A stretch of 21,073 nt of DNA from W2P13-069 sp963590525 (GCA_963590525.1 CAVAPV010000043.1:1-21073), one strand, 5' to 3'; positions 1-7,062 are shown, counted from the first letter of the stretch. Notes: a model not told the origin generated them from the letters alone. Translations and numbers: made by a program.

Positions 1-1432
1 GCGGGATGTAGTGCACTTTTGCACCGCGCGCTTGTGCTGCAATGCGCCACGGCAGCATGTTCGAATGATGCTCGGATAGCGTGATGAGCACCGCGTCCCC
101 TTCGTTGAGGTTGCGCAAAGCCCAGGATTGGGCAGCCTTGTTAGCGCTATCTGACGTATTGGCGGTAAAAGCCATCTGACGGCGTGCAGAGCCCAGATGA
201 TCTTCCAACACGATGCGCGCCTCGTTAAAGGCAGCGGTTGCTTGAGCCGAAAGCCCGTAGCTGCCACGGTAGATATTGGCATTGGCGTTGTTGTTAAAGC
301 TGGCCTCTGCGTTGACGGCGGCAAGCAGACGCTGCGAGGTCGCCGCGCTGTCCAGATAGACGAGCTTGCCCTTGTGTTGCCTATCGTCAAAGATTGCAAA
401 ATCTTTCATGTTGCGCTTGCCCCAAGCGCTGGCATGTTCAATTTCTTTTGCGGTATCTGAGCTGTGCTTTTTGCTTATATTTGCGACAACATGTTGTGCA
501 ATATCTAGCAAAGCGCGATTCTCTGGGGAAAGACCTTGTGCGGTCTTGGAGGCCTCATCGGCACTGGCTGACTCCAACTTGTGCGCCAAGGCAACGGCTT
601 CAAGCGCGCTCATGGGCTTTGCCGCAAAAAATGCATCGCGTGCAGCAGAGGAGCTCTCGTTGCCAGCGAGCTTTTCTTCGCCAAAAACAACCTCTTCTAC
701 ATCGAGCGCGGGCAGCGGCCGGTAAGAAGAACCAGGTCTCAACTCAAAGAGATGCTGTTTGCGCGCTGTCTCAAAGAAATCGCGGGAGATGAGCACGGGC
801 AGGCGACGCAGCCAGTAGATCCAGGAGAATACGACATCACAAGCAGGCTTCTCGTCGTGCCGCAGGCAGAGTTGGGCAACATGCCACGGGGTGATGCGGG
901 GGCTTGCGCAGCCGATAAACATCGCGCTGTCTGCCGCAGGGGTGGCGTCAAGTAGGTCACGCGCCGCAAGCAGAGCAGCGCTGTTTATGCAGAAGAGCTC
1001 GAAGAGGTTGAGCTCTTCTTTTGCCGCATCCAGCTGCTCTTGCGAGAGTGTTTGCACGCGTGCTTTATCGCCTATAGCGGCTCGTGCGTCTTGCTCGTGG
1101 CAGCCGGGATTGCATAGCAAAACGAACACATCGGCAAATCCGCAAGAGCAGGCGAGGTCCACTGCATGGGCGATAAGGGGCTTTCCTTCAAAAAACTGCA
1201 ACGGGCGCGGCAACTCTACGGCAGCAGCCGCCGCATCGCCATCACGGCCGTCGCACACGTATGGGGCGCGATTTGGATCGTCAAATGTCACCGTGAGCGG
1301 CGTGGTGTTCCAATCATCTGCCAAGACTATCGCCACGGTGTTGCCGCATATCTGCGCTTGCAGGGCAGGTTCAAGCTGCTCGTGTGCAGGCGGATTGGCA
1401 ATAGGCTGATGCAGCGCTCTGTCGTCGCTCAT
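1..1432 (-). CDS. MobA-like nucleotidyltransferase / cysteine desulfurase fusion (3' end outside window)
   Basis: An uninterrupted minus-strand frame of 477 codons starts at ATG 1432-1430, with AGGAG 5 bases upstream, and leaves the window at the left edge. Residues about 29-230 resemble the MobA/MocA-type NTP-transferase fold: AIVLADD stands where AIILAGG is usual, EGKPLIAHAVDLA (about 82-94) matches the GxPLIxH segment, and SPRITPWHVAQL (about 177-188) matches the later core. The GGxSxRMG nucleotide loop is missing, so catalysis by this half is doubtful. After a linker, residue 358 onward is a class V aminotransferase of the SufS/CsdA type: VYLDSAATSQ, NIYRGSYGLS, FTANTSDSANKAAQSW and SEHHSNMLPW. 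The PLP lysine and the cysteine loop lie beyond the edge. A cysteine desulfurase tied to a molybdopterin nucleotidyltransferase-like domain suggests sulfur delivery in molybdenum cofactor maturation. That role is inference. Confidence 0.85.
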   Translation of the reverse strand, partial: MSDDRALHQPIANPPAHEQLEPALQAQICGNTVAIVLADDWNTTPLTVTFDDPNRAPYVCDGRDGDAAAAAVELPRPLQFFEGKPLIAHAVDLACSCGFADVFVLLCNPGCHEQDARAAIGDKARVQTLSQEQLDAAKEELNLFELFCINSAALLAARDLLDATPAADSAMFIGCASPRITPWHVAQLCLRHDEKPACDVVFSWIYWLRRLPVLISRDFFETARKQHLFELRPGSSYRPLPALDVEEVVFGEEKLAGNESSSAARDAFFAAKPMSALEAVALAHKLESASADEASKTAQGLSPENRALLDIAQHVVANISKKHSSDTAKEIEHASAWGKRNMKDFAIFDDRQHKGKLVYLDSAATSQRLLAAVNAEASFNNNANANIYRGSYGLSAQATAAFNEARIVLEDHLGSARRQMAFTANTSDSANKAAQSWALRNLNEGDAVLITLSEHHSNMLPWRIAAQARGAKVHYIP

Positions 1433-1518
1433 GGATGCTCCTGTCTTGCGTGACGACGCGCACGAACCCAACGCCGTCTGCCCTCTTTTGGTTTCCTCAT
1501 TGCAGCTTATTTTATCGC

Positions 1519-1546
1519 AGCACTATAAGAGCAAGTCCACTATTCC
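1519..1546. repeat. Imperfect direct repeat, copy 1
   Basis: The 28-bp block at 1519-1546 recurs at 1811-1838 in the same orientation with 22 of 28 bases identical. The shared core reads CTATA, GAGCAA, TCCA, TAT. The two copies bracket the IS21-like element, so they may be a duplicated upstream or regulatory segment. Function unknown. Confidence 0.5.
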
Positions 1547-1581
1547 TAAAGAGACAATGCAATCCGCGAGCTCTTGAAGCT

Positions 1582-1718
1582 TTGCTGGTCACGTTGGCAG
1601 AATTTGGTCATTCAAGTGGTCACGTTGGCAGAAAATGGCTATGAGTATATTTTATCCAGCACCATATCCTGCCAGCGTGACCACATTTTTAGCCATATCC
1701 TATCAACGTGACCAGCAA
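1582..1718. mobile_element. IS21-like terminal inverted repeats without transposase (deletion remnant)
   Basis: The left end (1582-1637) and the inverted right end (1718-1664) align closely. Both begin TTGCTGGTCACGTTG and each contains a second internal copy of the GTGGTCACG-TGGCAG unit about 34 bases further in (1616-1632 and 1672-1684). IS21-family elements typically have ends with repeated transposase-binding units of this GGTCACGTT type and terminal TG...CA, which is seen here at 1583-1584 and 1716-1717. The roughly 25 bases in the middle cannot encode IstA or IstB. No target duplication is evident. The simplest reading is an internal deletion derivative or MITE-like relic. Confidence 0.65.
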
Positions 1719-1810
1719 GTGGTCTGCATGTGTCTCGTCCTGCATCGATGACATCGCCATAGCCATGCCTCTGGTAATTTTCAGACATCTCTCCCCCGTC
1801 ACATTCTGCC

Positions 1811-1838
1811 GCGCTATAGGAGCAAATCCAGTATCCTT
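1811..1838. repeat. Imperfect direct repeat, copy 2
   Basis: Second copy of the 28-bp repeat at 1519-1546 (22 of 28 identical), lying about 100 bp upstream of the radical SAM gene and beyond the IS21-like remnant. Confidence 0.5.
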
Positions 1839-1940
1839 GAGTATCAAGCAAATGCGCCTGATGGAGAGCAGGCGCATGCGCGTTGCTGCCGCTGCAAAAG
1901 CCGGCAAAATACGCGCACGAGAACAGGGGGCACAAAAGCT

Positions 1941-2960
1941 ATGAGGCAGTTCTCTAAAGAAGAAGTCGCTTTGATCGACATCGTAGAAAAAGGCATGGAA
2001 GGCATGGGCCTTGACGACGCAGAGATGGAGGCACTTTACGGCATAGACCCAAAGAGCCGCGTAGCTGCTTACACGCGTTGGGCTGGCGGACGCATGGCGT
2101 TCGAGCTGGCAGACGGCAAGGCCGAGATTCACGGCCAGATCGGGATGAACAGCGCGCCTTGCGGCAAGAACTGCAAGTTTTGCACCTTTGCCGTGTGCAA
2201 CCACATGAGAAGCGAAGCTTACGAGCTACCTGTAGAAGAGGTCACCGAGTGCGCCAAGGTCTATGTCGAGCAAGGCGTCAACGCCATCGTCTTGCTGGCA
2301 ACCGGAGGCTTTAGGTTTGAGAAGATTATCGAACGTGTAGGCGCGGTGCGAGAAGTCATCCCTGCAGATCTGCCGCTACTGGTCAACATAGAGGACATGA
2401 CGCTTGAGCGCTGCCATGCGCTCAAAGCGGCAGGCGCAAACGGCGCCTATCATGCAGTGCGCATGCGCGAGGGCGTTGACACCGGCATCCCTGAGTCAGA
2501 CCGCCTGGCAACCTTTGAGCATCTCAAGCAAGCGGGGATGTCGCTTTCTACCTGCGTAGAGCCCGTAGGCCCTGAGCACACGCCGCATGAGCTGGCTTAT
2601 TACAGCCGCCTGTGCATGAACAGCCACGCCAACTCCGCAGGCGTCGGCCGCCGTGTTACCGTGCCGGGCACCTTGGTTCAAGACCGCGGCATGATCACCG
2701 ATCTTCAAAACGCGCTAAACGTAGCGGTCTATCGCCTTGCTGCGGGCAAGAAACCCATGCTCAACTGCGCTATGGCTACGAGCTTGTCTGCCGCGGCAGG
2801 CGCAAACCTCTCTTGGGCCGAGGTCGGCACCAACCCGCGCGACACCAAGAGCCGCACGCAAGATGGCGGGCGCGGCACCAACGTCTCGCTCAACAGACGC
2901 CTCTTTGAGGCTGCAGGCTGGGAGATAAAAGAAGGCCCCAGCCAAGGCTGGATCTTGTAG
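1941..2960 (+). CDS. Biotin-synthase-like radical SAM enzyme
   Basis: A 339-residue cytoplasmic protein with the radical SAM cluster motif C74-x3-C78-x2-C81 inside SAPCGKNCKFCTFA, as in BioB/HydE/PylB-type enzymes. These bind a [4Fe-4S] cluster with three cysteines and cleave S-adenosylmethionine to a 5'-deoxyadenosyl radical. LLATGGFR (about 118-125) fits the glycine-rich SAM-contacting strand. The later segments CVEPVGPEHTPHEL and GVGRRVTVPGTL complete a TIM-barrel of usual length. ATG 1941 follows a purine-rich AGGGGG about 12 bases upstream, so the site is spaced loosely. The substrate is unknown: BioB-specific residues could not be confirmed and no bio genes are nearby. The gene converges on the aquaglyceroporin gene across a strong hairpin, so it is probably not co-transcribed with the arsenic genes. 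Confidence 0.85.
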   Translation: MRQFSKEEVALIDIVEKGMEGMGLDDAEMEALYGIDPKSRVAAYTRWAGGRMAFELADGKAEIHGQIGMNSAPCGKNCKFCTFAVCNHMRSEAYELPVEEVTECAKVYVEQGVNAIVLLATGGFRFEKIIERVGAVREVIPADLPLLVNIEDMTLERCHALKAAGANGAYHAVRMREGVDTGIPESDRLATFEHLKQAGMSLSTCVEPVGPEHTPHELAYYSRLCMNSHANSAGVGRRVTVPGTLVQDRGMITDLQNALNVAVYRLAAGKKPMLNCAMATSLSAAAGANLSWAEVGTNPRDTKSRTQDGGRGTNVSLNRRLFEAAGWEIKEGPSQGWIL

Positions 2961-3048
2961 GACGGCTGCTCAACCCGGCTTCTGCTCCGTACGGTCAAAC
3001 TGCAAGCTCCATCCAACAGCATCCAAACAAGCACTTGTCACAAACAAA

Positions 3049-3076
3049 ACGGGGTCGCGCATGAGCGCGACCCCGT
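3049..3076 (-). terminator. Intrinsic terminator of the first aquaglyceroporin gene
   Basis: A perfect 12-bp stem (3049-3060 with 3065-3076) closes a four-base loop. Read on the minus strand it is followed by a T-rich run (TTTTGTTTGT) and lies 28 bases past the stop at 3104. On the plus strand the trailing T run is poor, but the hairpin could still end the converging radical SAM transcript. Confidence 0.8.
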
Positions 3077-3103
3077 CTCTTAAGCTGCTATCCGCTGCAG
3101 AGC

Positions 3104-3898
3104 TTATGCAGCCTTGGCAGCCTTGTGCATCTTGTCGACGACCTGCGTGTAGAACAGACCGGCCAGGATGCCACCCACGATGGGGGCAACCACGTAGACG
3201 ATCCACACGTCGATGGAGGCCAGACCAGAAGTGGCCAAGTCGCCGCCGCCGATGAGCCACATAACGCGAGGCAGGATGTCACGCGCAGGGTTGAGGCCAG
3301 CGTCGGTCATGGGGCCAGCGGTGCAGATGATCATGGTGACGGTGAAGCCGATGAACAGCGGGAAGATAACGTCGCCGGGCTTGCCAGCGTTGGCGTCTTC
3401 GGTCATGGAGAAGATCACAAAGACCAGGCAGAAAACGCCAATACCCTCGGCGAGGGACCCTTCAAGGACGCCGATCTGGAGAGCGCCGTTGTTGGTGATC
3501 TGCTCGCACCAGATAGAGGCGACAGTGCCGGGGCCAGCAGTCACAGCCCAACCGGCATCAAAGCCGTCAAAGGATGCACGGAAGTAGACAAACAGCACCA
3601 AAGCGGCGATAAAGGCGCCGATGAACTGACCGATGAGGTAAGGCACGACCTTCTTGCCCTCAAGACGGCCGGTGACAGCCATGGCCACGGTAACAGCAGG
3701 GTTGAAGTGCGCACAGCTCAGGTTGCGCGTGCAGTAGATGGCGATGGCGATGGTGATGCCCCAAACCATACCCACCTGGAACGGGCCGGTGTGGGCGCCG
3801 GCGATGGTGGCGGTTGCAACGGCGCCGATACCAAAGAAGCACATCAGAAATGTGCCGATGATCTCGCCCGTTACTTCGCGTGCGGTAACGTTTTCCAA
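3104..3898 (-). CDS. MIP-family aquaglyceroporin (first copy), AqpS/GlpF-like
   Basis: A six-helix membrane channel of the major intrinsic protein family, 264 residues. The two half-helix motifs are present: HFNPAVT (NPA 66-68) and GLNPARD (NPA 203-205). The aspartate after the second NPA-R is characteristic of glycerol-type channels, which also pass undissociated arsenite. The start is placed at TTG 3898-3896 because a perfect AGGAGG lies 6 bases upstream. An upstream ATG at 3931 would add 11 residues that translate the ribosome-binding site itself. With the TTG start the protein is exactly as long as the second copy at 11303. It is divergent from arsM, so arsenite passage is the favoured role (compare AqpS of Sinorhizobium). 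Glycerol or another small neutral solute remains possible. Confidence 0.88.
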   Translation of the reverse strand: MENVTAREVTGEIIGTFLMCFFGIGAVATATIAGAHTGPFQVGMVWGITIAIAIYCTRNLSCAHFNPAVTVAMAVTGRLEGKKVVPYLIGQFIGAFIAALVLFVYFRASFDGFDAGWAVTAGPGTVASIWCEQITNNGALQIGVLEGSLAEGIGVFCLVFVIFSMTEDANAGKPGDVIFPLFIGFTVTMIICTAGPMTDAGLNPARDILPRVMWLIGGGDLATSGLASIDVWIVYVVAPIVGGILAGLFYTQVVDKMHKAAKAA

Positions 3899-3920
3899 GA
3901 TAACCCTCCTGTAAAATTGC

Positions 3921-3943
3921 GCGCCTGACATCTAAGCAGGCGC
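3921..3943 (-). promoter_or_regulatory. Leader hairpin just before the aquaglyceroporin ribosome-binding site
   Basis: GCGCCTG (3921-3927) pairs perfectly with CAGGCGC (3937-3943) around a 9-base loop, in the roughly 94-base leader of the minus-strand channel gene and about 10 bases before its AGGAGG. It could affect mRNA stability or translation. No known riboswitch is recognised. Confidence 0.4.
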
Positions 3944-3998
3944 TTCCTCATATTGGTCCCAACACCATTACCCAGTTTCGTGCTAGGACAACAGCGCG

Positions 3999-4027
3999 AT
4001 TATATGTGCATCATCTCTATTGGTAAA
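3999..4027 (-). promoter_or_regulatory. Promoter of first aquaglyceroporin gene
   Basis: On the minus strand TTTACC (4027-4022), a 17-base spacer and a perfect TATAAT (4004-3999) form a sigma-70-type promoter, predicting a start near 3992 and a leader of about 94 bases. An AT-rich imperfect dyad (about 4034-4060) lies directly upstream of the -35 box and might bind a regulator. Confidence 0.65.
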
Positions 4028-4193
4028 CATCCACTAACGATAATTTCTAAAATTAGTTCGATGATTTTTTATTCCATTTTCAGATAAAAACGAGTTGATT
4101 TGCTAGCAAATAGAGTACAAAATCCAAGGTAGAGAGCATATTGCGATATGAACAAAACCTAGCAACCGTGTTAATTTCATCACTATTGGATAC

Positions 4194-4221
4194 TTGACAA
4201 TACTTGAGCGTTGTCAATAAT
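4194..4221 (+). promoter_or_regulatory. arsM promoter with overlapping inverted repeat (candidate operator)
   Basis: TTGACA (4194-4199), a 16-base spacer and AATAAT (4216-4221) make a good sigma-70-type promoter 60 bases before the arsM start codon. TTGACAA (4194-4200) and TTGTCAA (4211-4217) form a perfect 7-10-7 inverted repeat covering the -35 box and the edge of the -10 box, the position expected of a repressor operator. The match to a specific regulator such as ArsR is not established. Confidence 0.55.
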
Positions 4222-4280
4222 TTCCTACAGGAATGGTGGGTGCAACGGGCTCCCGCCAACAGTTGAGGAAGAGGTTTTAC

Positions 4281-5342
4281 ATGAGCGATATTCGCGAACA
4301 AGTCAAGGAGTACTACAGCAATCTCAAGTCCTCTGGCGACCTCAAGACCGAGGTCTGCACTTGCGGCAGCGCCCCCAAGGACATCCAGGCTATCATCGAC
4401 GAGCTCCCCGCAGAGATCTGCGAGAAGTTCTACGGCTGCGGCAGCCCCATCCCGCCCATGCTCGAGGGCTGCACCGTCTTGGATCTGGGTTGCGGTACCG
4501 GCCGCGACGTCTTTGTCTGCTCTAAGCTCGTTGGCGAGACCGGCAAGGTCATCGGCGTCGACATGAACGAGGACCAGCTTGCCGTGGGCAACAAGTACAA
4601 AGACGAGGTTGCCAAGAAGTTTGGCTACGCTGCAAGCAACGTCGAGTTCAAGCAGGGCTACATCGAGGACCTCAAGAGCCTGGGCATCGAGGACGGCAGC
4701 ATCGACGTCGTCATCTCCAACTGCGTGATCAACCTCTCCCCCTTCAAGGAAGCTGTCTTCTCCGAGATCTGGCGCGTCCTCACCTACGGCGGCGAGCTCT
4801 ACTTCTCCGACGTCTTTGGCGATCGCCGCATGCCCGAGGAGCTGGCAAACGACCCCGTCCTGCGCGGTGAGTGCATCTCCGGCGCCATGTACATCGAGGA
4901 CTTCCGTCGCTTGATGCGCAAGGTCGGCTGGGAGGACTTCCGCTACATGTCCACCCGTCGCTCCACCATCGGCAACGACGAGATCGCCGAGAAGGTCAAG
5001 GACTTCACCTTCTTCTCCCGTACCGTGCGCGCCTTCAAGCTCCCCGACAAGATCGAGGACCTCTGCGAGCAGTACAACCAGGTTGCAACCTACCAGGGCA
5101 CCATTCCCGGCATGAATCAGTTCTTTGACCTGGACGACCACCATCGCTTCTTTACCGACACGCCCATGGACGTGTGCGGTAACTCCTGCGCCATGGTCGA
5201 GGACACCCGTTACGGCAAGGCCTTCAAGATCGAGGGCAACCGCGACGTGCACTATGGCCCCTTCCCCGGCTGCGGCAACATCCCCTACTCCGCTGACGGA
5301 GAAGACGACGGCTGCTGCTCCGGCGGTTGCTGCTGCTGCTAA
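4281..5342 (+). CDS. arsM: Arsenite S-adenosylmethionine methyltransferase
   Basis: Cytoplasmic enzyme that adds methyl groups from SAM to trivalent arsenic, giving methylated and partly volatile or excretable species. The 353-residue protein has VLDLGCGTGRD (66-76) for SAM binding and the family landmark ISNCVINLSP (145-154). The conserved cysteines are C148 and C198, 50 apart as in characterised ArsM enzymes, with N-terminal C26/C28 and C53 matching the other As(III)-binding positions. A typical ArsM C-terminal domain follows (YQGTIPGM, LDDHHRF, HYGPFPGCG). ATG 4281 is chosen because AGAGG lies 6 bases upstream. The frame is open to 4233, but those codons translate the leader. The protein ends in a cysteine-rich tail (CCSGGCCCC). 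It is divergent from an aquaglyceroporin gene. Confidence 0.95.
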   Translation: MSDIREQVKEYYSNLKSSGDLKTEVCTCGSAPKDIQAIIDELPAEICEKFYGCGSPIPPMLEGCTVLDLGCGTGRDVFVCSKLVGETGKVIGVDMNEDQLAVGNKYKDEVAKKFGYAASNVEFKQGYIEDLKSLGIEDGSIDVVISNCVINLSPFKEAVFSEIWRVLTYGGELYFSDVFGDRRMPEELANDPVLRGECISGAMYIEDFRRLMRKVGWEDFRYMSTRRSTIGNDEIAEKVKDFTFFSRTVRAFKLPDKIEDLCEQYNQVATYQGTIPGMNQFFDLDDHHRFFTDTPMDVCGNSCAMVEDTRYGKAFKIEGNRDVHYGPFPGCGNIPYSADGEDDGCCSGGCCCC

Positions 5343-5356
5343 ATCACGTTAATATC

Positions 5357-5383
5357 GCCAGCTGCCAACTGGGTGGCGCTGGC
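5357..5383. other. Stem-loop downstream of arsM
   Basis: GCCAGC(T)GCCA pairs with TGGCGCTGGC around a six-base loop, with one bulged base. It lies 15 bases after the arsM stop and just before a second, longer hairpin. It may protect the mRNA end or assist termination. Confidence 0.4.
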
Positions 5384-5392
5384 GTATACGTT

Positions 5393-5428
5393 AAGAAGCG
5401 CCCGGCTCTGTTGAGTCGGGTGCTTCTT
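5393..5428. terminator. Probable (bidirectional) terminator between arsM and the AIM24 gene
   Basis: A 16-bp stem with two G-T wobbles, AAGAAGCG-CCCGGCTC against GAGTCGGG-TGCTTCTT, closes a TGTT loop. The descending arm supplies a TTCTTTG run rather than a clean T tract. It lies between convergent genes and can serve both strands. Confidence 0.6.
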
Positions 5429-5463
5429 TGTGACGAGCGTGATATCGTTGCCGGTTGCAGCTG

Positions 5464-6159
5464 CTAGTTGCTGCCGCCAGAGAAGTACGGCGCCAGCCTA
5501 GGAGCAAGTGCCTCGGCAAAGCGAGAAGCGGGCATGGTCTGCAACCACACGCGACCGGGGCCGGTCAGCACCGTGTTGAACAGGCCCTCGCCGCCAAAGA
5601 CCTTGTTCTTGAGGCCCTTGACCGTCTTGGCCTCTATGCTCACCGTGGCATCGCACATGGCGAGGTTGCCTGTGTCGATGATGATCTGTTGGCCGGCAGA
5701 CAGCTCGTACTCCACTACAGAGCCGTCAAGCTCCACAAAGGCGCAACCACTGCCAGAGAGCTTTTGCATGATAAAGCCCTCGCCGCCAAAGAAGCCGCCA
5801 GAGGCACGATGGTTAAAGTAGACAGAGAAATCGACGCCCATCTCGGATGCGAGGAAGGCTGTCTTTTGGACCACGATGGGGCGATCGGGCGTTATCTGGA
5901 TGGCTTGCACCTCTCCAGGAAAGCTTGCGCCAAAAGCGATCATGCCCTGACCGGCAGTTGCCGTGTAGACGTTTTGGAACATGGACTCACCAGAGAACAG
6001 GCGCCCAAACGCCTTGCCTATGCCGCCGCCCGCGTTGGTGGACATCTGCATGTTGGGGCTCATCCATACCATGGAGCCGGATTCGGTCTTCATGGACTCG
6101 CCGTCTGCCAGGGTGCAGACGGCAACGCCAAACGGGTTTCCCTTGATCTCATACTGCAT
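5464..6159 (-). CDS. TIGR00266 / AIM24 family protein
   Basis: A 231-residue soluble protein of the TIGR00266 (AIM24-like) family, whose biochemical role is not defined. The family's beta-rich double-barrel pattern shows as repeated glycine-rich segments: ESGSMVWMSPNM (about 26-37), GGGIGKAFGRLFSGESMFQN (about 44-63), GGFFGGEGFI (about 121-130), and GGEGLFNTVLTGPGRVWLQT (about 189-208). There is no signal peptide or membrane helix. ATG 6159 follows AGGAAGG closely. It is transcribed separately from the operon at 6424-10995, from which it is split by 264 bases. A link to arsenic is not implied beyond proximity. Confidence 0.85.
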   Translation of the reverse strand: MQYEIKGNPFGVAVCTLADGESMKTESGSMVWMSPNMQMSTNAGGGIGKAFGRLFSGESMFQNVYTATAGQGMIAFGASFPGEVQAIQITPDRPIVVQKTAFLASEMGVDFSVYFNHRASGGFFGGEGFIMQKLSGSGCAFVELDGSVVEYELSAGQQIIIDTGNLAMCDATVSIEAKTVKGLKNKVFGGEGLFNTVLTGPGRVWLQTMPASRFAEALAPRLAPYFSGGSN

Positions 6160-6315
6160 GTTGCAACCTTCCTTTCTTTTGAAGGGTCGTTGTTAGAAAC
6201 AATACTCTCTCCCGCGCTCGCATAACAGTAGAATGCCAAGAAACGTACGGCGCAAATAGCCGATAGACCCCACGCTCTCCCCTCTTGCCCCGACTACTTG
6301 CCCTGCTGCAAAAAA

Positions 6316-6331
6316 AGGCGGCCTGCAAGGC
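6316..6331 (-). terminator. Possible weak terminator after the lipoprotein gene
   Basis: On the minus strand a short GCCT-TGC-AGGC stem (6331-6321) is followed after four bases by a run of seven T (complement of 6310-6316). It lies about 95 bases past the lipoprotein stop. The stem is short, so the call is tentative. The rest of 6160-6423 shows no gene. Confidence 0.35.
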
Positions 6332-6423
6332 GTGCCGAGCATCTTGCCCGCAACAACACCCGGCAGACCGCCGCATCGCCTCTGGGGACGCAGACAGCAC
6401 CTCCAGACCCAAAACTTAACGTG

Positions 6424-7062
6424 CTACCTAAACGCGCTCACAATCCCGCCAAACATCGCATCAAGCTGGTCGCGCGACAGCTCGTTGAGCGTCCATGCGC
6501 CGTTGGCATAAGTCAGGTTGAGGTCGATCGTCTTGGACTTGGTCTTGGACTTTAGGTCGGAGACCTCGTCTTTGACCTTGGCGATAAGCGCCTTGGTCAT
6601 CTCTCCGTCCGTATCGCTTCCATCGCTTACTGCTTGGATGAAGCTGTTGCCAAAACCCTGCATGCCGTCTTGGTAGGCACTGCCAAAGTCGTATGCCTTA
6701 AACGTCACATTGACCTTGGCGGTGTTGTTGTCCACCGTTGCGCTGTTGACGGTATAGTCAAAGCTGCACAGCTTCTTGGAGACATCGGCGATGAACTCCT
6801 GCTGGCTGCTGCTCAAGTTGGAGACCGCCGTCGTCATGGCGACGTCATCTTTGGCAGACAGCATCCCCACGACATCTTTGCTCTTGGAATCCAGTTTGCC
6901 GCCCGTGTAGACAGTGGCAAGCGTTGTTCCGTCCATGGCCTTAACCGCCGTAAGCGCCGTATCAACGACCTCTTTGGGGCCAGCCTGACCGCAACCTGCA
7001 AGCCCGCAGGTTAAAGCGCATACGATGCCAGCACAGGCAGCGACCTTTGCAAGCTTACTCAT
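6424..7062 (-). CDS. Small lipoprotein, last gene of the ArrAB-like operon
   Basis: A 212-residue predicted lipoprotein: basic start, hydrophobic stretch and lipobox L21-A-G-C24, so lipid attachment at C24 and anchoring on the outer face of the membrane. The mature part has the alternating helix and strand layout of small NTF2-like or DUF4878/DUF5105-like lipoproteins: PKEVVDTALTAVKAMD, then VNSATVDNNTAKVNVTF, then LNLTYANGAWTLNELSRDQL. That family assignment is tentative and gives no function. Its ATG overlaps the last 8 bases of the TorD-like gene (ATGAGTAA) and AAAGGGGG is just upstream, so translation is likely coupled to that of the chaperone. This makes it a genuine partner of the reductase operon, perhaps a surface anchor or accessory factor, which is inference. 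Confidence 0.85.
   Translation of the reverse strand: MSKLAKVAACAGIVCALTCGLAGCGQAGPKEVVDTALTAVKAMDGTTLATVYTGGKLDSKSKDVVGMLSAKDDVAMTTAVSNLSSSQQEFIADVSKKLCSFDYTVNSATVDNNTAKVNVTFKAYDFGSAYQDGMQGFGNSFIQAVSDGSDTDGEMTKALIAKVKDEVSDLKSKTKSKTIDLNLTYANGAWTLNELSRDQLDAMFGGIVSAFR

Larger units (their letters stand above)
1433..1940. other. Non-coding region between divergent genes with repeats
   Basis: About 508 bases separate the divergent desulfurase-fusion and radical SAM genes. Apart from a 137-bp IS-end pair (1582-1718) and an imperfect direct repeat (1519-1546 and 1811-1838), no convincing gene is seen. Short reading frames here are compositionally unlike proteins and partly run through the IS-like ends. 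Promoters for the two genes must lie here, but none has clear -35 and -10 elements. An 11-base TTGA-GTA-TCAA dyad at 1837-1847 upstream of the radical SAM gene is too short to call. Confidence 0.6.

Noticed and set aside
1708..1944. A 78-codon plus-strand frame (GTG start) overlapping the radical SAM start by ATGA
   Set aside because: The overlap looks like translational coupling, but the frame begins inside the IS21-like right end and has no recognisable protein features.
1689..2204. Minus-strand frames of 98 and 171 codons near 1639-2204
   Set aside because: They run through the IS-like ends and antisense to the radical SAM start, with no family resemblance and no ribosome site.
3125..3928. 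A 267-codon plus-strand frame opposite the first aquaglyceroporin
   Set aside because: Highly charged, histidine-, aspartate- and glycine-rich translation; antisense to a gene with two NPA motifs.
4080..5252. A 390-codon open frame on the minus strand opposite arsM
   Set aside because: Antisense shadow of arsM with biased composition (Ala/Val/Leu/Asp) and no domain. arsM is unambiguous.
5455..6225. A 256-codon plus-strand frame opposite the AIM24-family gene
   Set aside because: Shadow frame; the minus-strand protein has the family pattern and a good ribosome site.
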